Shown here piece after piece: positions 28,351-37,660 of a stretch of DNA of 64,000 nucleotides (position 1 is its first letter; the number at the start of each line of letters is the position of its first letter). The stretch is from CAVORB01 sp963736235. Its GTDB lineage: Bacteria; Pseudomonadota; Gammaproteobacteria; Chromatiales; Chromatiaceae. The stretch lies in assembly GCA_963736235.1 (NCBI GenBank), contig CAVTOR010000019.1, positions 25,734 to 89,733 on the forward strand, in the 5' to 3' direction. The notes beneath the pieces were generated by a model, which did no database searches, was not told the origin of the DNA, and saw only the letters and a list, made by a program, of their open reading frames with translations. The translations under genes were made by a program, and so were the position numbers.

Positions 28351-28809
28351 ATGGGAGAGATACTTGCGATTCACCACGTCAGCTTGATCGTAAGCGACAC
28401 CAGGCGGGCGTTGTCCTTTTATCGGGGGCTCCTCGGTCTCGCGGTTGACCCGGACCGTCCCGATTTGGGTTACCCGGGCGCCTGGCTGTGGGTGGGCGAG
28501 CGCCAGATCCATCTCCTGGAGGTCCCAAATCCGGATCCCGCCGAGGGCCGCCCAGACCACGGCGGGCGGGATCGGCACTTGGCACTGGCGGTGAGCGATC
28601 TCGCTGCGGTGGCAAGACGCCTGGAAGGGGCGGGGTTGGCGTATCAGCGGAGTCGATCCGGCCGCGATGCCTTGTTCTGCCGCGATCCGGACGCCAATGT
28701 GATCGAGCTGATTGCGGTCACGACGGGGGGAGATGCAGGTCCGCCAAATCGCGGGCCGCGGACGAACGACCCCGCCAGCGCTCGCGGGCAAGGTGACTTG
28801 GAGCGCTAG
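28351..28809 (+). CDS. Glyoxalase/VOC superfamily protein
   Basis: 152 residues. ILAIHHVSLIVSDTRRALSF with YRGLLGLAVDPDRPDLGYPG is the first beta-alpha-beta module, with the metal-position His in HHVSL. RHLALAVSDLAAVARRLEGA and RDALFCRDPDANVIELIAVT form the second, with DP(D)xN(V)IEL. The ATG at 28351 follows GGAGGGGGCGGC. Such small VOC proteins bind a divalent metal and act on diverse substrates; which one cannot be read here. It is divergent from dapC with 101 bp between starts. Confidence 0.88.
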   Translation: MGEILAIHHVSLIVSDTRRALSFYRGLLGLAVDPDRPDLGYPGAWLWVGERQIHLLEVPNPDPAEGRPDHGGRDRHLALAVSDLAAVARRLEGAGLAYQRSRSGRDALFCRDPDANVIELIAVTTGGDAGPPNRGPRTNDPASARGQGDLER

Positions 28810-28876
28810 GCATCGCATGCGTCACATGTGAAGGCCGGGCCAGCCTGGGGCCACGGATCACGGGCGCGCCCGAGGG

Positions 28877-29491
28877 TCAGAAGCCCCGGTAGTACCAGCG
28901 GTTGTCCCAGCCCGGTAACGGCGGATAAGGCTCCGTCGGAGCCGCGTTCTGGCCTTCGGGCGTCGTCGGGTCGTTCGCCGTTGGCGGTTGCGGGGGCGAG
29001 TCTTGTCTGGGCGCCGGCTGCATCGCCCACGGGCCGGAGTTGCGGAAGGCCTCTCGCTCGCGCTCAATCGTCTCGCGGAAAGCATCTCGACGACGTTTGG
29101 TTTCTTGCTCCCGGGCGTCCTGCTGGGCGGCCCCCCAGGGATCGATCCGGCGTCGGCGGGCATCGGCCGCGTCCTTCGCCGCGCGGCGACGTTCCTCCCA
29201 GGCGCGGCGCTGGGTTCGCACTTCGTCGAGCCACTGGTCAACGGGCTCCGGCTCAACGGGCAGCGCGGGCCAGGGCGGTGGGGGCGCGAGTAGCTCGGGG
29301 GCCGGGTGGTGAGGCGCACTCGGTTGCAGCGAGAGTGCCTGCGCCAGCACGGTGGGTGAATCCGCGTCGGTTGGGGCGAGCACTTCACGAGGGGTAGCGG
29401 ATGCCGGCGCCGCTTCATCCGCGACAACGGGCGATACGGCGAGGGCGGCCGCCCAGAACGCCGCTTCCAGAATGCGCAGTCGATGGGTCAT
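28877..29491 (-). CDS. Hypothetical secreted protein, proline-rich with charged helical middle
   Basis: 204 residues. A signal peptide (MTHRLRILEAAFWAAALAVS..VVADEA) is followed by a Pro-rich stretch (HHPAPELLAPPPPWPALPV), then a highly charged helical segment of about residues 85-150 (RTQRRAWEERRRAAKDAADA, DAREQETKRRRDAFRETIER). A Pro-rich tail ends in LPGWDNRWYYRGF. The composition suggests a periplasmic or cell-surface protein with a coiled-coil middle. I recognise no family. The reading frame shows normal third-position GC bias. It probably has its own promoter. Confidence 0.7.
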   Translation of the reverse strand: MTHRLRILEAAFWAAALAVSPVVADEAAPASATPREVLAPTDADSPTVLAQALSLQPSAPHHPAPELLAPPPPWPALPVEPEPVDQWLDEVRTQRRAWEERRRAAKDAADARRRRIDPWGAAQQDAREQETKRRRDAFRETIEREREAFRNSGPWAMQPAPRQDSPPQPPTANDPTTPEGQNAAPTEPYPPLPGWDNRWYYRGF

Positions 29492-29812
29492 CTCTTCCCC
29501 CTCCCACCTGAGCGCCCTCGGCGACGGGTGATCCGCCGCCGGCTCGGCGCGGCACAGCCGGTTCTGGCCGGGATTCGGATACGGATTCCATCACGCCCAA
29601 GCCATGCCCTGGGTGATGGTCCCGGCTCGTATGGGCGCACACCGCAGATCGCCCGTGGCATAGGAACATTAATAAATCATGAAATAAGGAAATTTTCAAA
29701 CGCCTGCCCTGTGTCGTGTCAAGTGTCGGGGTTTTTTCGCCGGTCGTCGCCGGACGGCGCGCGCTCTCGTTTCGGCGGCGCACGCGGGCGGCAGCACGGG
29801 GGCGTTGGGGGA
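29492..29812. other. Intergenic region with AT-rich promoter-like patch
   Basis: 321 bp between glnD and the secreted hypothetical gene. The stretch 29665-29705 is strikingly AT-rich. On the minus strand there is a consensus TTGACA (29722-29717), and inside the patch TTGAAA-N17-TTTATT (5/6 and 4/6). Either could start transcription of the secreted hypothetical gene. Nothing gene-like otherwise. Confidence 0.45.
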
Positions 29813-32488
29813 TCAGGCGACTGGGGTCTTCTCGACGCGACGATGGATCTCGCTGCGCAAGCAGGCGAGGGCCGTCTCGCAGACGATGGCCGTGTCGTGC
29901 TCCGTCGTGATGAAGAACACATCGTCCACCTCGGCCCCAACCGTCGCGATCTTCGCGTTCTGCAAGCGGATCCCGCAGGTGTCGAACACGGCTCCCACGT
30001 CCGCGAGCAGTCCCGGGCGGTCGAGGGTGGAGAGGCGCATGACCGTGCGCTGGTTGCGCTCGTCAGGCGTGAAGGTGACCTCGGTCATCGTGGGGAAATG
30101 CTTGTGTTGGCGCGGGAGCCTCCTTTGGACCTGCACGTCGTCGTGCGGTGGCGCCTGAAGGCCTTGCTTCAGCGCGCAGCGGATCTCCTCCATCCGCAGT
30201 TCCTCTCCGATGGGCGAACCTTCCAACTCCAGCACGTAATAGGTGTTGAGCACCATATGGTCGTCGGTGGTCATGATGCGGGCGTCCAGGATGCTGAGGC
30301 GCAGCTGGTCGAGCAGGGCGGTGGTGCGGGCAAACAAGTGGGCCTGGTCCCGGCTGTAGAGAAATATCTCGGTCCCGCCGCGCGCCGTGACCGGTCGGAT
30401 CGTGACGAGGGGTAGCTCGTCGGCCGGCACGGCCAGCACCAGTCTGGTCTGCCAGGCGATCTCATCCGGCGAATTGTGCAGGAAGTAGTCGAGACTGAAT
30501 TTGATCCACAGCGCCGTGCAGGTGTCCTCCTGGACTCCGTACTTCTCCAGCAGACGCAAGGCCTCCGTTTGTTTTTGCTGGATCAGCTCGTCCTGGGCCT
30601 GCGGATTGTCGAGGCCGCGCACCAGGGCTCGGCGTGTCGCGTGGTAGAGCTCCCGTAGCAGGGCCTCTTTCCACGAGTTCCATCGCTGTGGGTTGGTGGC
30701 GCGCGCGTCCGCGACGGTGAGCAGATAGAGATAATCGAGCCGGGTGCTATCGCCGATCTCCGCCGCGAATGTCTGGATGACCTCCGGATCGCTGGTGTCC
30801 TTGCGCTGGGCGGTCATGGACATGACCAAGTGTTTCTCCACCAGCCAGGCCACCAGGCGGGCGTCGTACTCGGAGAGGCCGTGGAGCAGGCAGAAGTCCC
30901 AGGCGTCTCGGGCGCCGATCAGGGAGTGATCGCCGCCACGCCCTTTGGCGATGTCATGGAACAGGCCGGCGAGGTACAGCAGCTCCAGCTTAGGGATGGT
31001 ATGGGCGATGGCGCTTGCCAGCGGATACTCGTCCGCGTGCTCGTGTACGCAGAAGCGGCGCAGATTGCGAACCAAGCGCAGGGTGTGCTCGTCGACCGTG
31101 TAGACGTGGAACAGGTCGTACTGCATGCGCCCGACGATGTTGGCGAAGGCCGGGATGTAGGCGGCGAGCACGCCGTAGCGGTTCATGCGCCGCAGGGCGT
31201 GGGTGAGGCCCGTGGGGTAGCGGAAGATCTCCATGAACAGGCTGCGCGCGCGCAGATCTGCGCGGGCCTTGTCGTCGATCTGGTGGCGGTTCTCGCGGAT
31301 CAGGCGGATGGTGCTGGCGCGCACCCCTTGCAGTTCCGGGTGCGTCTGCAAGACGTAGAAGACCTCGAGCAGCGCCACGGGACTGCGGCGGAAGACGTCC
31401 GCGCGCGTGACCTCCAGGAATCCGCTGCGCGACTGGAAACGCTTGTTGATCTCCACCGGCGGGGCGAGCCGATCGTGCAGCAGGATGGCTTCCTTGAACA
31501 ACTGCAGCAGCATCTCATTGAGCCGGTTGAGCTCCATGACCGTGCGGTAGTACTGCTGCATGAATTGCTCGACGCCCAGGTTGGTCTGGCCGTCGATGAA
31601 GCCGAAGTCCCCGGCCAGGGTGCGCTGATAGTCGAAGAGCAGCCGATCCTCGCGCCGCCCCGCCAGGCGGTGCAGGGCAAAGCGGATGCGCCAGAGGAGC
31701 GCCTGACCCTCGACCAGGGTGAGATGCTCACGCTCGGTGAGAAAGCCGTGGCCGACGAGGTCGTGGAGATCGCGGGCTGCGAAATGGCGCTTCGCCACCC
31801 AGCCGATCATCTGAATGTCCCGCAGGCCCCCGGGGTTCTCCTTGATGTTGGGCTCCAGGTTGTAGGCGGTTTCGCCGTACTTGTGCCAGCGTGCCTTTTG
31901 CTCCTGGGTCTTGGCGGCGAAGAAGTCCTCGCTCGGCCAGATGCGGCTGGGCCCCGTGGCGTCGAGCATCCGCTCGAAGAGGTGCGCATCCCCCACCAGA
32001 TGGCGAGCCTCGATCAGGTTGGTCATGACGGTGACGTCGGCCCGGCCCTCGCTTACGCACTCCTCGACGGTGCGCACGCTGTGTCCCACTTCCAAGCCGA
32101 TGTCCCAGAGGAAGGTGATGAGTGCCTCGATGGCATCGCTGAAAGCGCCGCGCTCAACGCGCTCCGCTAGGATCAGGATGTCCACGTCGGAGGCCGGGTG
32201 CAGCTCCCGGCGCCCGTAACCGCCCACCGCCACCAGGGCGGCGTCGGGGCGAGAGGACAGGTGGCGATCCCATGCCTCGCGCAGGAGGGCGTCCACCAGC
32301 AGGCTGCGCGCCAGCACCAGGTCCGCGATCGACATCCCGTCGTCATAGCACGCGAACATGCGGCGGGTGCCTTCGCGCAGCGCCTGCCGGAAGGCTTTGA
32401 CCGGATTCGTGCCCGCCGCCAGATCTTCCCGAAGACGATCTGTCGATGCGAATGCGGTGACCGTTCCCGAATGCCGTTCGGCAATCAT
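29813..32488 (-). CDS. glnD: Bifunctional [protein-PII] uridylyltransferase / uridylyl-removing enzyme
   Basis: 891 residues, full length. The nucleotidyltransferase motif VAVGGYGRRELHPASDVDIL with the two catalytic Asp is at about 87-105. GlnD linker regions follow (EPNIKENPGGLRDIQMIGWV). The HD phosphohydrolase is near residue 510 (AGLFHDIAKGRGGDHSLIGA). Two C-terminal ACT domains bind glutamine (EIFLYSRDQAHLFARTTALL; VMRLSTLDRPGLLADVGAVF). It uridylylates or de-uridylylates PII to signal nitrogen status. The start MIAERHSG at 32488 overlaps the map stop by the ATGA arrangement, so the two are coupled. Confidence 0.97.
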   Translation of the reverse strand: MIAERHSGTVTAFASTDRLREDLAAGTNPVKAFRQALREGTRRMFACYDDGMSIADLVLARSLLVDALLREAWDRHLSSRPDAALVAVGGYGRRELHPASDVDILILAERVERGAFSDAIEALITFLWDIGLEVGHSVRTVEECVSEGRADVTVMTNLIEARHLVGDAHLFERMLDATGPSRIWPSEDFFAAKTQEQKARWHKYGETAYNLEPNIKENPGGLRDIQMIGWVAKRHFAARDLHDLVGHGFLTEREHLTLVEGQALLWRIRFALHRLAGRREDRLLFDYQRTLAGDFGFIDGQTNLGVEQFMQQYYRTVMELNRLNEMLLQLFKEAILLHDRLAPPVEINKRFQSRSGFLEVTRADVFRRSPVALLEVFYVLQTHPELQGVRASTIRLIRENRHQIDDKARADLRARSLFMEIFRYPTGLTHALRRMNRYGVLAAYIPAFANIVGRMQYDLFHVYTVDEHTLRLVRNLRRFCVHEHADEYPLASAIAHTIPKLELLYLAGLFHDIAKGRGGDHSLIGARDAWDFCLLHGLSEYDARLVAWLVEKHLVMSMTAQRKDTSDPEVIQTFAAEIGDSTRLDYLYLLTVADARATNPQRWNSWKEALLRELYHATRRALVRGLDNPQAQDELIQQKQTEALRLLEKYGVQEDTCTALWIKFSLDYFLHNSPDEIAWQTRLVLAVPADELPLVTIRPVTARGGTEIFLYSRDQAHLFARTTALLDQLRLSILDARIMTTDDHMVLNTYYVLELEGSPIGEELRMEEIRCALKQGLQAPPHDDVQVQRRLPRQHKHFPTMTEVTFTPDERNQRTVMRLSTLDRPGLLADVGAVFDTCGIRLQNAKIATVGAEVDDVFFITTEHDTAIVCETALACLRSEIHRRVEKTPVA

Positions 32489-33267
32489 TCCAGTCCTGAT
32501 TCTGCGCGTTCTTCCTGGCGAAGCGTGAGGATCTCGTGCCCGTCGGCGGTGACCAGGACGGTATGCTCCCACTGGGCGGAGAGGCTGCGGTCCTTGGTGA
32601 CGACCGTCCAACCGTCCGGCAGGAGCTTGATGAAGCGTTTGCCGGCGTTGACCATGGGCTCCACGGTGAAGCACATCCCCTCTCGCAGCGCCAGTCCCTC
32701 GCCGGGCGAGCCGTAGTGCAGCACCTGGGGATCCTCGTGAAACTCTCGGCCGATGCCATGGCCGCAGTACTCGCGCACCACCGAATAGTTGTTGGATTCG
32801 ACGAATGTCTGGATCGCGTGGCCAACGTCGCCAAGCGTTGCTCCGGGTCGGACCTGTGCGATGCCCAGGCGCATCGCCTCCTGGGTAAGCTTGATCAAGC
32901 GCCGCGCGAGGACCGAAGCGTCGCCGACGAAGAACATCTTACTGGTATCGCCGTGATAGCCGTCCTTGATGACGGTGATGTCGATGTTGACGATGTCGCC
33001 GTTCTTCAGCCGCTTATTGCCTGGAATGCCGTGGCAGACCTGATGGTTCACCGAGGTGCAGATGGATTTCGGAAAGCCGCGGTAGTCGAGGGGTGCGGGG
33101 ATCGCGTGCTGCTCGTTGACGATGAAATCGTGACAGATGCGGTCGAGTTCGTCGGTCGTCACCCCTGGTCGCACGTGACACTCGATCATCTCGAGCACCT
33201 CCGCCGCCAGCCGGCCGGCGACGCGCATCTTCGCGATCTCGTTCGCCGATTTGATGGGTACGCTCAT
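32485..33267 (-). CDS. map: Methionine aminopeptidase type I
   Basis: 260 residues, starting MSVPIKSANEIAKMRVAGRL. Metal-ligand segments: NGDIVNIDITVIKDGYHGDT (two Asp), EYCGHGIGREFHEDPQVLHY (His), CFTVEPMVNAG (Glu) and AQWEHTVLVTADGHEILTL (Glu). It removes the initiator Met from nascent proteins; essential in most bacteria. Divergent from rpsB, as in E. coli, and transcribed with glnD. Confidence 0.97.
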   Translation of the reverse strand: MSVPIKSANEIAKMRVAGRLAAEVLEMIECHVRPGVTTDELDRICHDFIVNEQHAIPAPLDYRGFPKSICTSVNHQVCHGIPGNKRLKNGDIVNIDITVIKDGYHGDTSKMFFVGDASVLARRLIKLTQEAMRLGIAQVRPGATLGDVGHAIQTFVESNNYSVVREYCGHGIGREFHEDPQVLHYGSPGEGLALREGMCFTVEPMVNAGKRFIKLLPDGWTVVTKDRSLSAQWEHTVLVTADGHEILTLRQEERAESGLE

Positions 33268-33750
33268 GGCGTGGGCGTCAGCATCCACTGTTCAGTTGGC
33301 ACCTGCCGAAAGGCCGAGAGAATTGCTCAGGCGAAGCCCACTATGGTATAAAACGCGCCGCGGTACGGCAAACACCGCGCTGCTCCGCCGCGTACGAAGC
33401 GGCAGTGGCGCATGAACCCGAAGCGAAAAACGACGGTTTTTCGCTTTATTTTTGGCTCATCTTCGGCCCGTCTCGGCACGTCCCTTTGTCGGGGTCGAAT
33501 CCGGCATTGATTGTGGCTAAGGCCAGTTTTCAACTTGCCGCGATCTCGTTTGAGTAGGCCGTGGAATCCGCCGTTCCGCAAGGGCGCGATGAGCGCCAAC
33601 ACGCCCGAGGCCCGGTCCGCCTTCGTTAGTACGCGGATCGTCTCTCGCGGTAATACACACACGCTTCGACACAGGGCGCTGGGTGCCCGCCCAGCGGGTT
33701 GCGCCCCGGGAAGCGTGGAGGTCAAACCCAAGTCATGAGGACAATTCGAA
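33268..33750. other. map / rpsB divergent region with long rpsB leader
   Basis: 483 bp without a supported gene. It contains a good rightward promoter at 33323-33352 (separate entry), which would give an rpsB leader of about 390 nt. In E. coli the rpsB leader is the site of feedback by ribosomal protein S2. A similar role here is inference from gene context, not from a recognised structure. Confidence 0.5.
33323..33352 (+). promoter_or_regulatory. Candidate sigma-70 promoter for rpsB-tsf
   Basis: TTGCTC (33323-33328, 4/6), an 18-bp spacer, and TATAAA (33347-33352, 5/6). The predicted start is near 33359. Position upstream of the ribosomal operon and divergent from map supports it. Confidence 0.5.
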
Positions 33751-34515
33751 GTGAGTGAAGTTTCCATGCGTCAGATGCTGGAGGCGGGCGTCCATTTCGG
33801 GCATCAGACCCGATACTGGAACCCCAAGATGGGCGCCTACATCTTCGGGCATCGCAACAAGATCCACATCATCAATCTCGAGAAGACGCTTCCGCTGTAC
33901 CAGGAGGCCATGAACTACATGGGCTCGTTGGCGGCGAACGGCGGCAAGATCCTGTTTGTCGGCACCAAGCGGGCGGCGCGCGAGGCGGTTCGCGAGCAGG
34001 CCGCACGCTGCGGTATGCCCTATGTCGACTATCGTTGGCTCGGCGGGATGCTGACCAACTTCCGGACCATCCGGCAGTCGATCAAGCGCCTCAAGGAGCT
34101 CGAGACCATGTTCGAGGACGGCTCCATCCAGCGGTTCAACAAGAAGGAGGCGCTCGGCCTCAGCCGGGAGAAGGACAAGCTCGATCAGAGCCTGGGTGGC
34201 ATCAAGGACATGGAGCGGCTTCCGGACGCGCTGTTCATCGTCGACGTGGGGCACGAGAAGATCGCGGTGAGCGAGGCCAACAAGCTTGGCATCCCCGTGG
34301 TCGGGGTGGTCGACACCAACAACGATCCGGGGCAGATCGACTATGTGATTCCCGGCAACGACGACGCCATCCGGGCGGTGCGGCTCTACATCGAAGGCGC
34401 CGCCTCTGCGGTGCTTGACGGTCGCTCGACTGCCGCCGCGGCGGTCGGTCAGGTGGACGAGTTCGTTGCCGAGGACGACAAGAGCGCGGCCGAGACCCAA
34501 GCGGCCGCCGAATAA
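33751..34515 (+). CDS. rpsB: 30S ribosomal protein S2
   Basis: 254 residues from a GTG start with TGAGGA about 10 nt upstream. Segments: VSMRQMLEAGVHFGHQTRYW, NPKMGAYIFGHRNKIHIINL, DYRWLGGMLTNFRTIRQSIK and ALFIVDVGHEKIAVSEANKL, all standard S2. The C-terminus is acidic and Ala-rich (EDDKSAAETQAAAE). First gene of the long translation/envelope cluster. Confidence 0.98.
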   Translation: MSEVSMRQMLEAGVHFGHQTRYWNPKMGAYIFGHRNKIHIINLEKTLPLYQEAMNYMGSLAANGGKILFVGTKRAAREAVREQAARCGMPYVDYRWLGGMLTNFRTIRQSIKRLKELETMFEDGSIQRFNKKEALGLSREKDKLDQSLGGIKDMERLPDALFIVDVGHEKIAVSEANKLGIPVVGVVDTNNDPGQIDYVIPGNDDAIRAVRLYIEGAASAVLDGRSTAAAAVGQVDEFVAEDDKSAAETQAAAE

Positions 34516-34557
34516 CCCGTTGCGCAGCGGGCGCCGAAAACGCCTGCCAAAGGACTT

Positions 34558-34584
34558 CGCGCGGCAGCCCGGAGCTGCCGCGCG
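34558..34584 (+). terminator. Strong rpsB-tsf intercistronic hairpin (attenuator or terminator)
   Basis: A perfect 11-bp GC-rich stem, CGCGCGGCAGC (34558-34568) paired with GCTGCCGCGCG (34574-34584), encloses a 5-nt loop. A pyrimidine/T-rich stretch (TTTCCCTTTT, 34594-34603) follows shortly after, and the tsf start lies at 34618. E. coli also has a structure that reduces read-through between rpsB and tsf. Partial termination tuning S2:EF-Ts ratio is the likely role. Confidence 0.65.
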
Positions 34585-34617
34585 GCGTCCCCGTTTCCCT
34601 TTTGAGGAGTTGATGTC

Positions 34618-35507
34618 ATGGCGATTACTGCCGCTTTGGTAAAGGAGCTGAGAGAACGCACCGGTGCCGGCATGATGGAGTGCAAGAAGGCCCTGGTGGA
34701 GACAAACGGCGACATCGAGGCCGCCATCGAGCTGATGCGCAAATCCGGCCAGGCCAAGGCCGCGAAGAAGGCCGGGCGAATCGCGGCCGAGGGCGTCGTC
34801 ATGATCAGCATCGCCGATGACGGCAAACGCGGCGTGATGGTCGAGGTCAACTGTGAGACCGACTTCGTTGCCAAGGATGGCAATTTCGGCGCCTTCGCGG
34901 ATGCGGTCGCGGCCTGCGCCCTGGCCAGCGACGTTGCCGATGTCGATGCGCTGGTAGAGCTGCCGTTCGAGGAAGAGGGTGCGACTACCATCGCGCAGGC
35001 GCGCGAGGCGTTGGTGGCGAAGATCGGGGAGAACATCCAGGTGCGTCGCCTGGTGCGCTTCGATGACGTGCAGGGCCAGCTTTACAGCTATCGCCACGGT
35101 GTGCGCATCGGGGTGGTCGTCGAGCTCGAGGGCGGCGACGAGACCCTCGGCAGGGACATCGCCATGCACATCGCCGCCAGCAGCCCCCTGTGCGTCGAGT
35201 GCCGATCAGGTGCCGGCGGACACCTTGGCGAAGGAGCGCGATATCTTTCGCGCCCAGGCGCTGGAGAGCGGAAAGCCGGAGAACATCGTCGACAAGATCA
35301 TCGAGGGTCGGGTACGCAAGTACATGGAAGAGGTGACGCTGCTCGGTCAGGCCTTCGTCAAGGACCCGGACATGACCGTCGAGAAGCTGCTCAAGCAGGC
35401 CGGCGCCAAGGTGATTCGCTTCGCCCGCGTCGAGGTCGGGGAGGGCATCGAGAAGAAGGACGGAGAACTTCGCCGAGGAGGTCATGGCTCAGGTCCGCGG
35501 CGGCTGA
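34618..35507 (+). CDS. tsf: Elongation factor Ts (two frameshifts)
   Basis: About 295 residues. N-terminus MAITAALVKELRERTGAGMM with ECKKALVETNGDIEAAIELM is the EF-Ts signature; VEVNCETDFVAKDGNFGAFA follows. An extra g near 35197 breaks the frame between AMHIAASSPLCV and SADQVPADTLAKERDIFRAQ, and an extra g near 35462 precedes ENFAEEVMAQVRGG and the TGA at 35505-35507. Deleting those two bases restores a full-length protein. GDP/GTP exchange factor for EF-Tu, essential. GAGGAG lies 12 nt before the ATG. Confidence 0.95.
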
Positions 35508-35550
35508 GGCGCTCGCACCGCCGTCCACCGATCCACCGGAGCCGAACCAC

Positions 35551-36277
35551 GTGACCCATCTCGCTTATCGACGCATTCTCCTCAAGCTCAGCGGCGAGGC
35601 CCTGATGGGTGACGGCGACTACGGCATCGATCCGGCCGTCATCGGCCGCCTCGCCGATGAGGTTCGGGATCTGGTCGGGCGCGGGTGTCCAGGTTGCGCT
35701 GGTGATCGGCGGCGGCAACATCTTCCGCGGCGCGGGTCTCGCCGGCGGCGGGGATGGACCGGGTGACCGGCGACCACATGGGCATGCTGGCCACGGTCAT
35801 CAACTCGCTGGCGATGCAGGATGCGCTGGAGCGGATCGAGGTCCCGACGCGGGTCATGTCCGCGCTGAAGATCAATCAGGTCTGCGAGGACTATATTCGC
35901 CGGCGCGCCGTGCGCCATCTGGAAAAGGGCCGGGTGGCGATCTTCGCCGCCGGCACCGGCAATCCGTTCTTCACCACCGATTCCGCCGCCAGCCTGCGGG
36001 CGGTCGAGATCGGCGCGGACCTGCTGATCAAGGCCACGAAGGTCGACGGCGTCTATTCCGCCGATCCGGTGCAGCGACCCGAATGCGGTGTTCTATCAGC
36101 GACTGACCTACAATCAGGCGCTGCGAGAGAACCTGAAGGTGATGGACGCGACCGCCATCGTGCTGTGCCGGGACAATCGGATCCCGATGCGCGTCATGAA
36201 CATCAACGAGTCCGGAGCCCTGATGCGGCTGATGCAGGGGCGAGGCGGTTGGCTCCCTGGTCGAAAGTGGGGATTGA
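35551..36277 (+). CDS. pyrH: UMP kinase (four frameshifts)
   Basis: About 241 residues from GTG at 35551: THLAYRRILLKLSGEALMGD. Four one-base insertions (near 35686, 35752, 36081, 36241) separate otherwise perfect family segments: VQVALVIGGGNIFRGAGLAG, GMDRVTGDHMGMLATVINSL, AAGTGNPFFTTDSAASLRAV, YQRLTYNQALRENLKVMDAT, and the end EAVGSLVESGD with TGA at 36275-36277. It phosphorylates UMP to UDP and is essential. It lies 1 bp before frr. Confidence 0.94.
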
Positions 36278-36278
36278 G

Positions 36279-36836
36279 ATGATCGAGGACATCAAGAAAG
36301 ACGCGACATCGCGCATGGGCAAGAGCGTCGAGGCGCTGCGCCATGAGCTGGCCAAGATTCGCACCGGGCGTGCCCATCCGGCTCTGCTGGACCATGTCAT
36401 GGTGAACTACTACGGCTCCGAGGTGCCGATCAAGCAGGTGGCCAACGTGACCGCGGAGGATGCCCGCACCCTGGCGGTGACGCCCTGGGAGAAGAACATG
36501 GTGCAGGCGGTGGAGAAGGCCATCATGCAGTCGGATCTGGGCCTCAATCCCAACACCGCGGGGACGGTGATCCGTGTGCCCATGCCGCCGCTGACCGAGG
36601 AGCGTCGCCGCGACCTGATCAAGGTGGCGCGCCATGAGGCGGAGCAGGCGCGCGTCGCGGTCCGCAACATCCGCCGCGACGCGAACAGCGAGCTCAAGGA
36701 GGCGGTCAAGGAGAAGATGATCTCCGAGGACGACGAGCGGCGCGGCCAGGAAATCGTCCAGAAGCTGACCGACCAGTACGTCAAGGAAGTGGACGAGGTG
36801 CTCGAGGAGAAGGAAGCGGATTTGATGTCCATTTGA
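36279..36836 (+). CDS. frr: Ribosome recycling factor
   Basis: 185 residues, frame intact although surrounded by broken genes. MIEDIKKDATSRMGKSVEAL, ELAKIRTGRAHPALLDHVMV, PPLTEERRRDLIKVARHEAE and ARVAVRNIRRDANSELKEAV are characteristic. With EF-G it splits post-termination ribosomes. Essential. Confidence 0.98.
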   Translation: MIEDIKKDATSRMGKSVEALRHELAKIRTGRAHPALLDHVMVNYYGSEVPIKQVANVTAEDARTLAVTPWEKNMVQAVEKAIMQSDLGLNPNTAGTVIRVPMPPLTEERRRDLIKVARHEAEQARVAVRNIRRDANSELKEAVKEKMISEDDERRGQEIVQKLTDQYVKEVDEVLEEKEADLMSI

Positions 36837-36864
36837 AGCCTGCTTCGCTCCACCCGTTCCGATC

Positions 36865-37651
36865 TTGGACACCGACAACCAGGCACCCGACAGCGCTCGC
36901 CGCAAGGGGCCGATTCCACGGCATGTGGCCATCATCATGGACGGCAACGGGCGTTGGGCCCGTCAGCGCAACCTGCCGCGCACGGCCGGTCACCGGGCTG
37001 GTGTCAAGAGCGTGCGTGCCGTCGTGGAGGAAAGCGTGCGCCAGGGTGTGGGGGCGCTGACCCTGTTCGCCTTCAGCAGCGAGAACTGGCGGCGGCCCAA
37101 GTCCGAGGTCAATCTGCTGATGGAGCTGTTCATGAGCGCCTTGCGGGCGGAGGTCAGGCGACTCGACGAGAACGGCGTGCGACTGCGCGTCATCGGCGAC
37201 CGCAGCGCCTTTCCCGAGAAGCTGCAGCGCAGCATCGCGGAGGCCGAGGAGGTGACGGCCGGCAACGATCGCATGGATGCTGCAGGTCGCCGCCAACTAC
37301 GGCGGGCGCTGGGATATCGTCCAGGCCGCTCGGCGGATCGCCGAGGATGTTGCCGCGGGAGTGCTCGCATTGCGCGGACGATCGACGACGACGCCTTCGC
37401 TGCACGACTTGGCGTTTCCCGATCTGCCCGATCCGGATCTGTTCATCCGCACCGGCGGGGAGCAGCGGCTGAGCAACTTCCTGCTCTGGCAGTCCGCCTA
37501 CACCGAGCTCTATTTCACGCGATCTGATGTGGCCTGAGTTCGGAACGCGAGGCCTATGCGCAGGCGTTGGCGGACTTCGCTCGTCGCCAACGGCGGTTCG
37601 GCTTGACCGGCGAGCAGGTCGCTTGCCACGCCGCAGGACGAGGCGCCGTAA
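36865..37651 (+). CDS. uppS: Undecaprenyl diphosphate synthase (several frameshifts)
   Basis: cis-Prenyltransferase of about 255 residues. Core motifs: RHVAIIMDGNGRWARQRNLP with the catalytic Asp, GVGALTLFAFSSENWRRPKS, MLQVAANYGGRWDIVQAARR, and DPDLFIRTGGEQRLSNFLLW. Breaks lie near 37276, 37370, 37410, 37518 and 37550. The tail REAYAQALADFARRQRRFGL leads to a likely TAA at 37649-37651 after one more shift. The TTG start at 36865 is tentative, as no better start precedes the conserved core. It makes the C55 lipid carrier for cell-wall synthesis. Confidence 0.92.
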
Positions 37652-37660
37652 GGCGCGCCC

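Noticed and set aside
33733..35169. A 478-codon minus-strand open frame over rpsB and tsf
   Set aside because: Antisense to two essential genes with perfect family motifs; composition is typical of a GC shadow.
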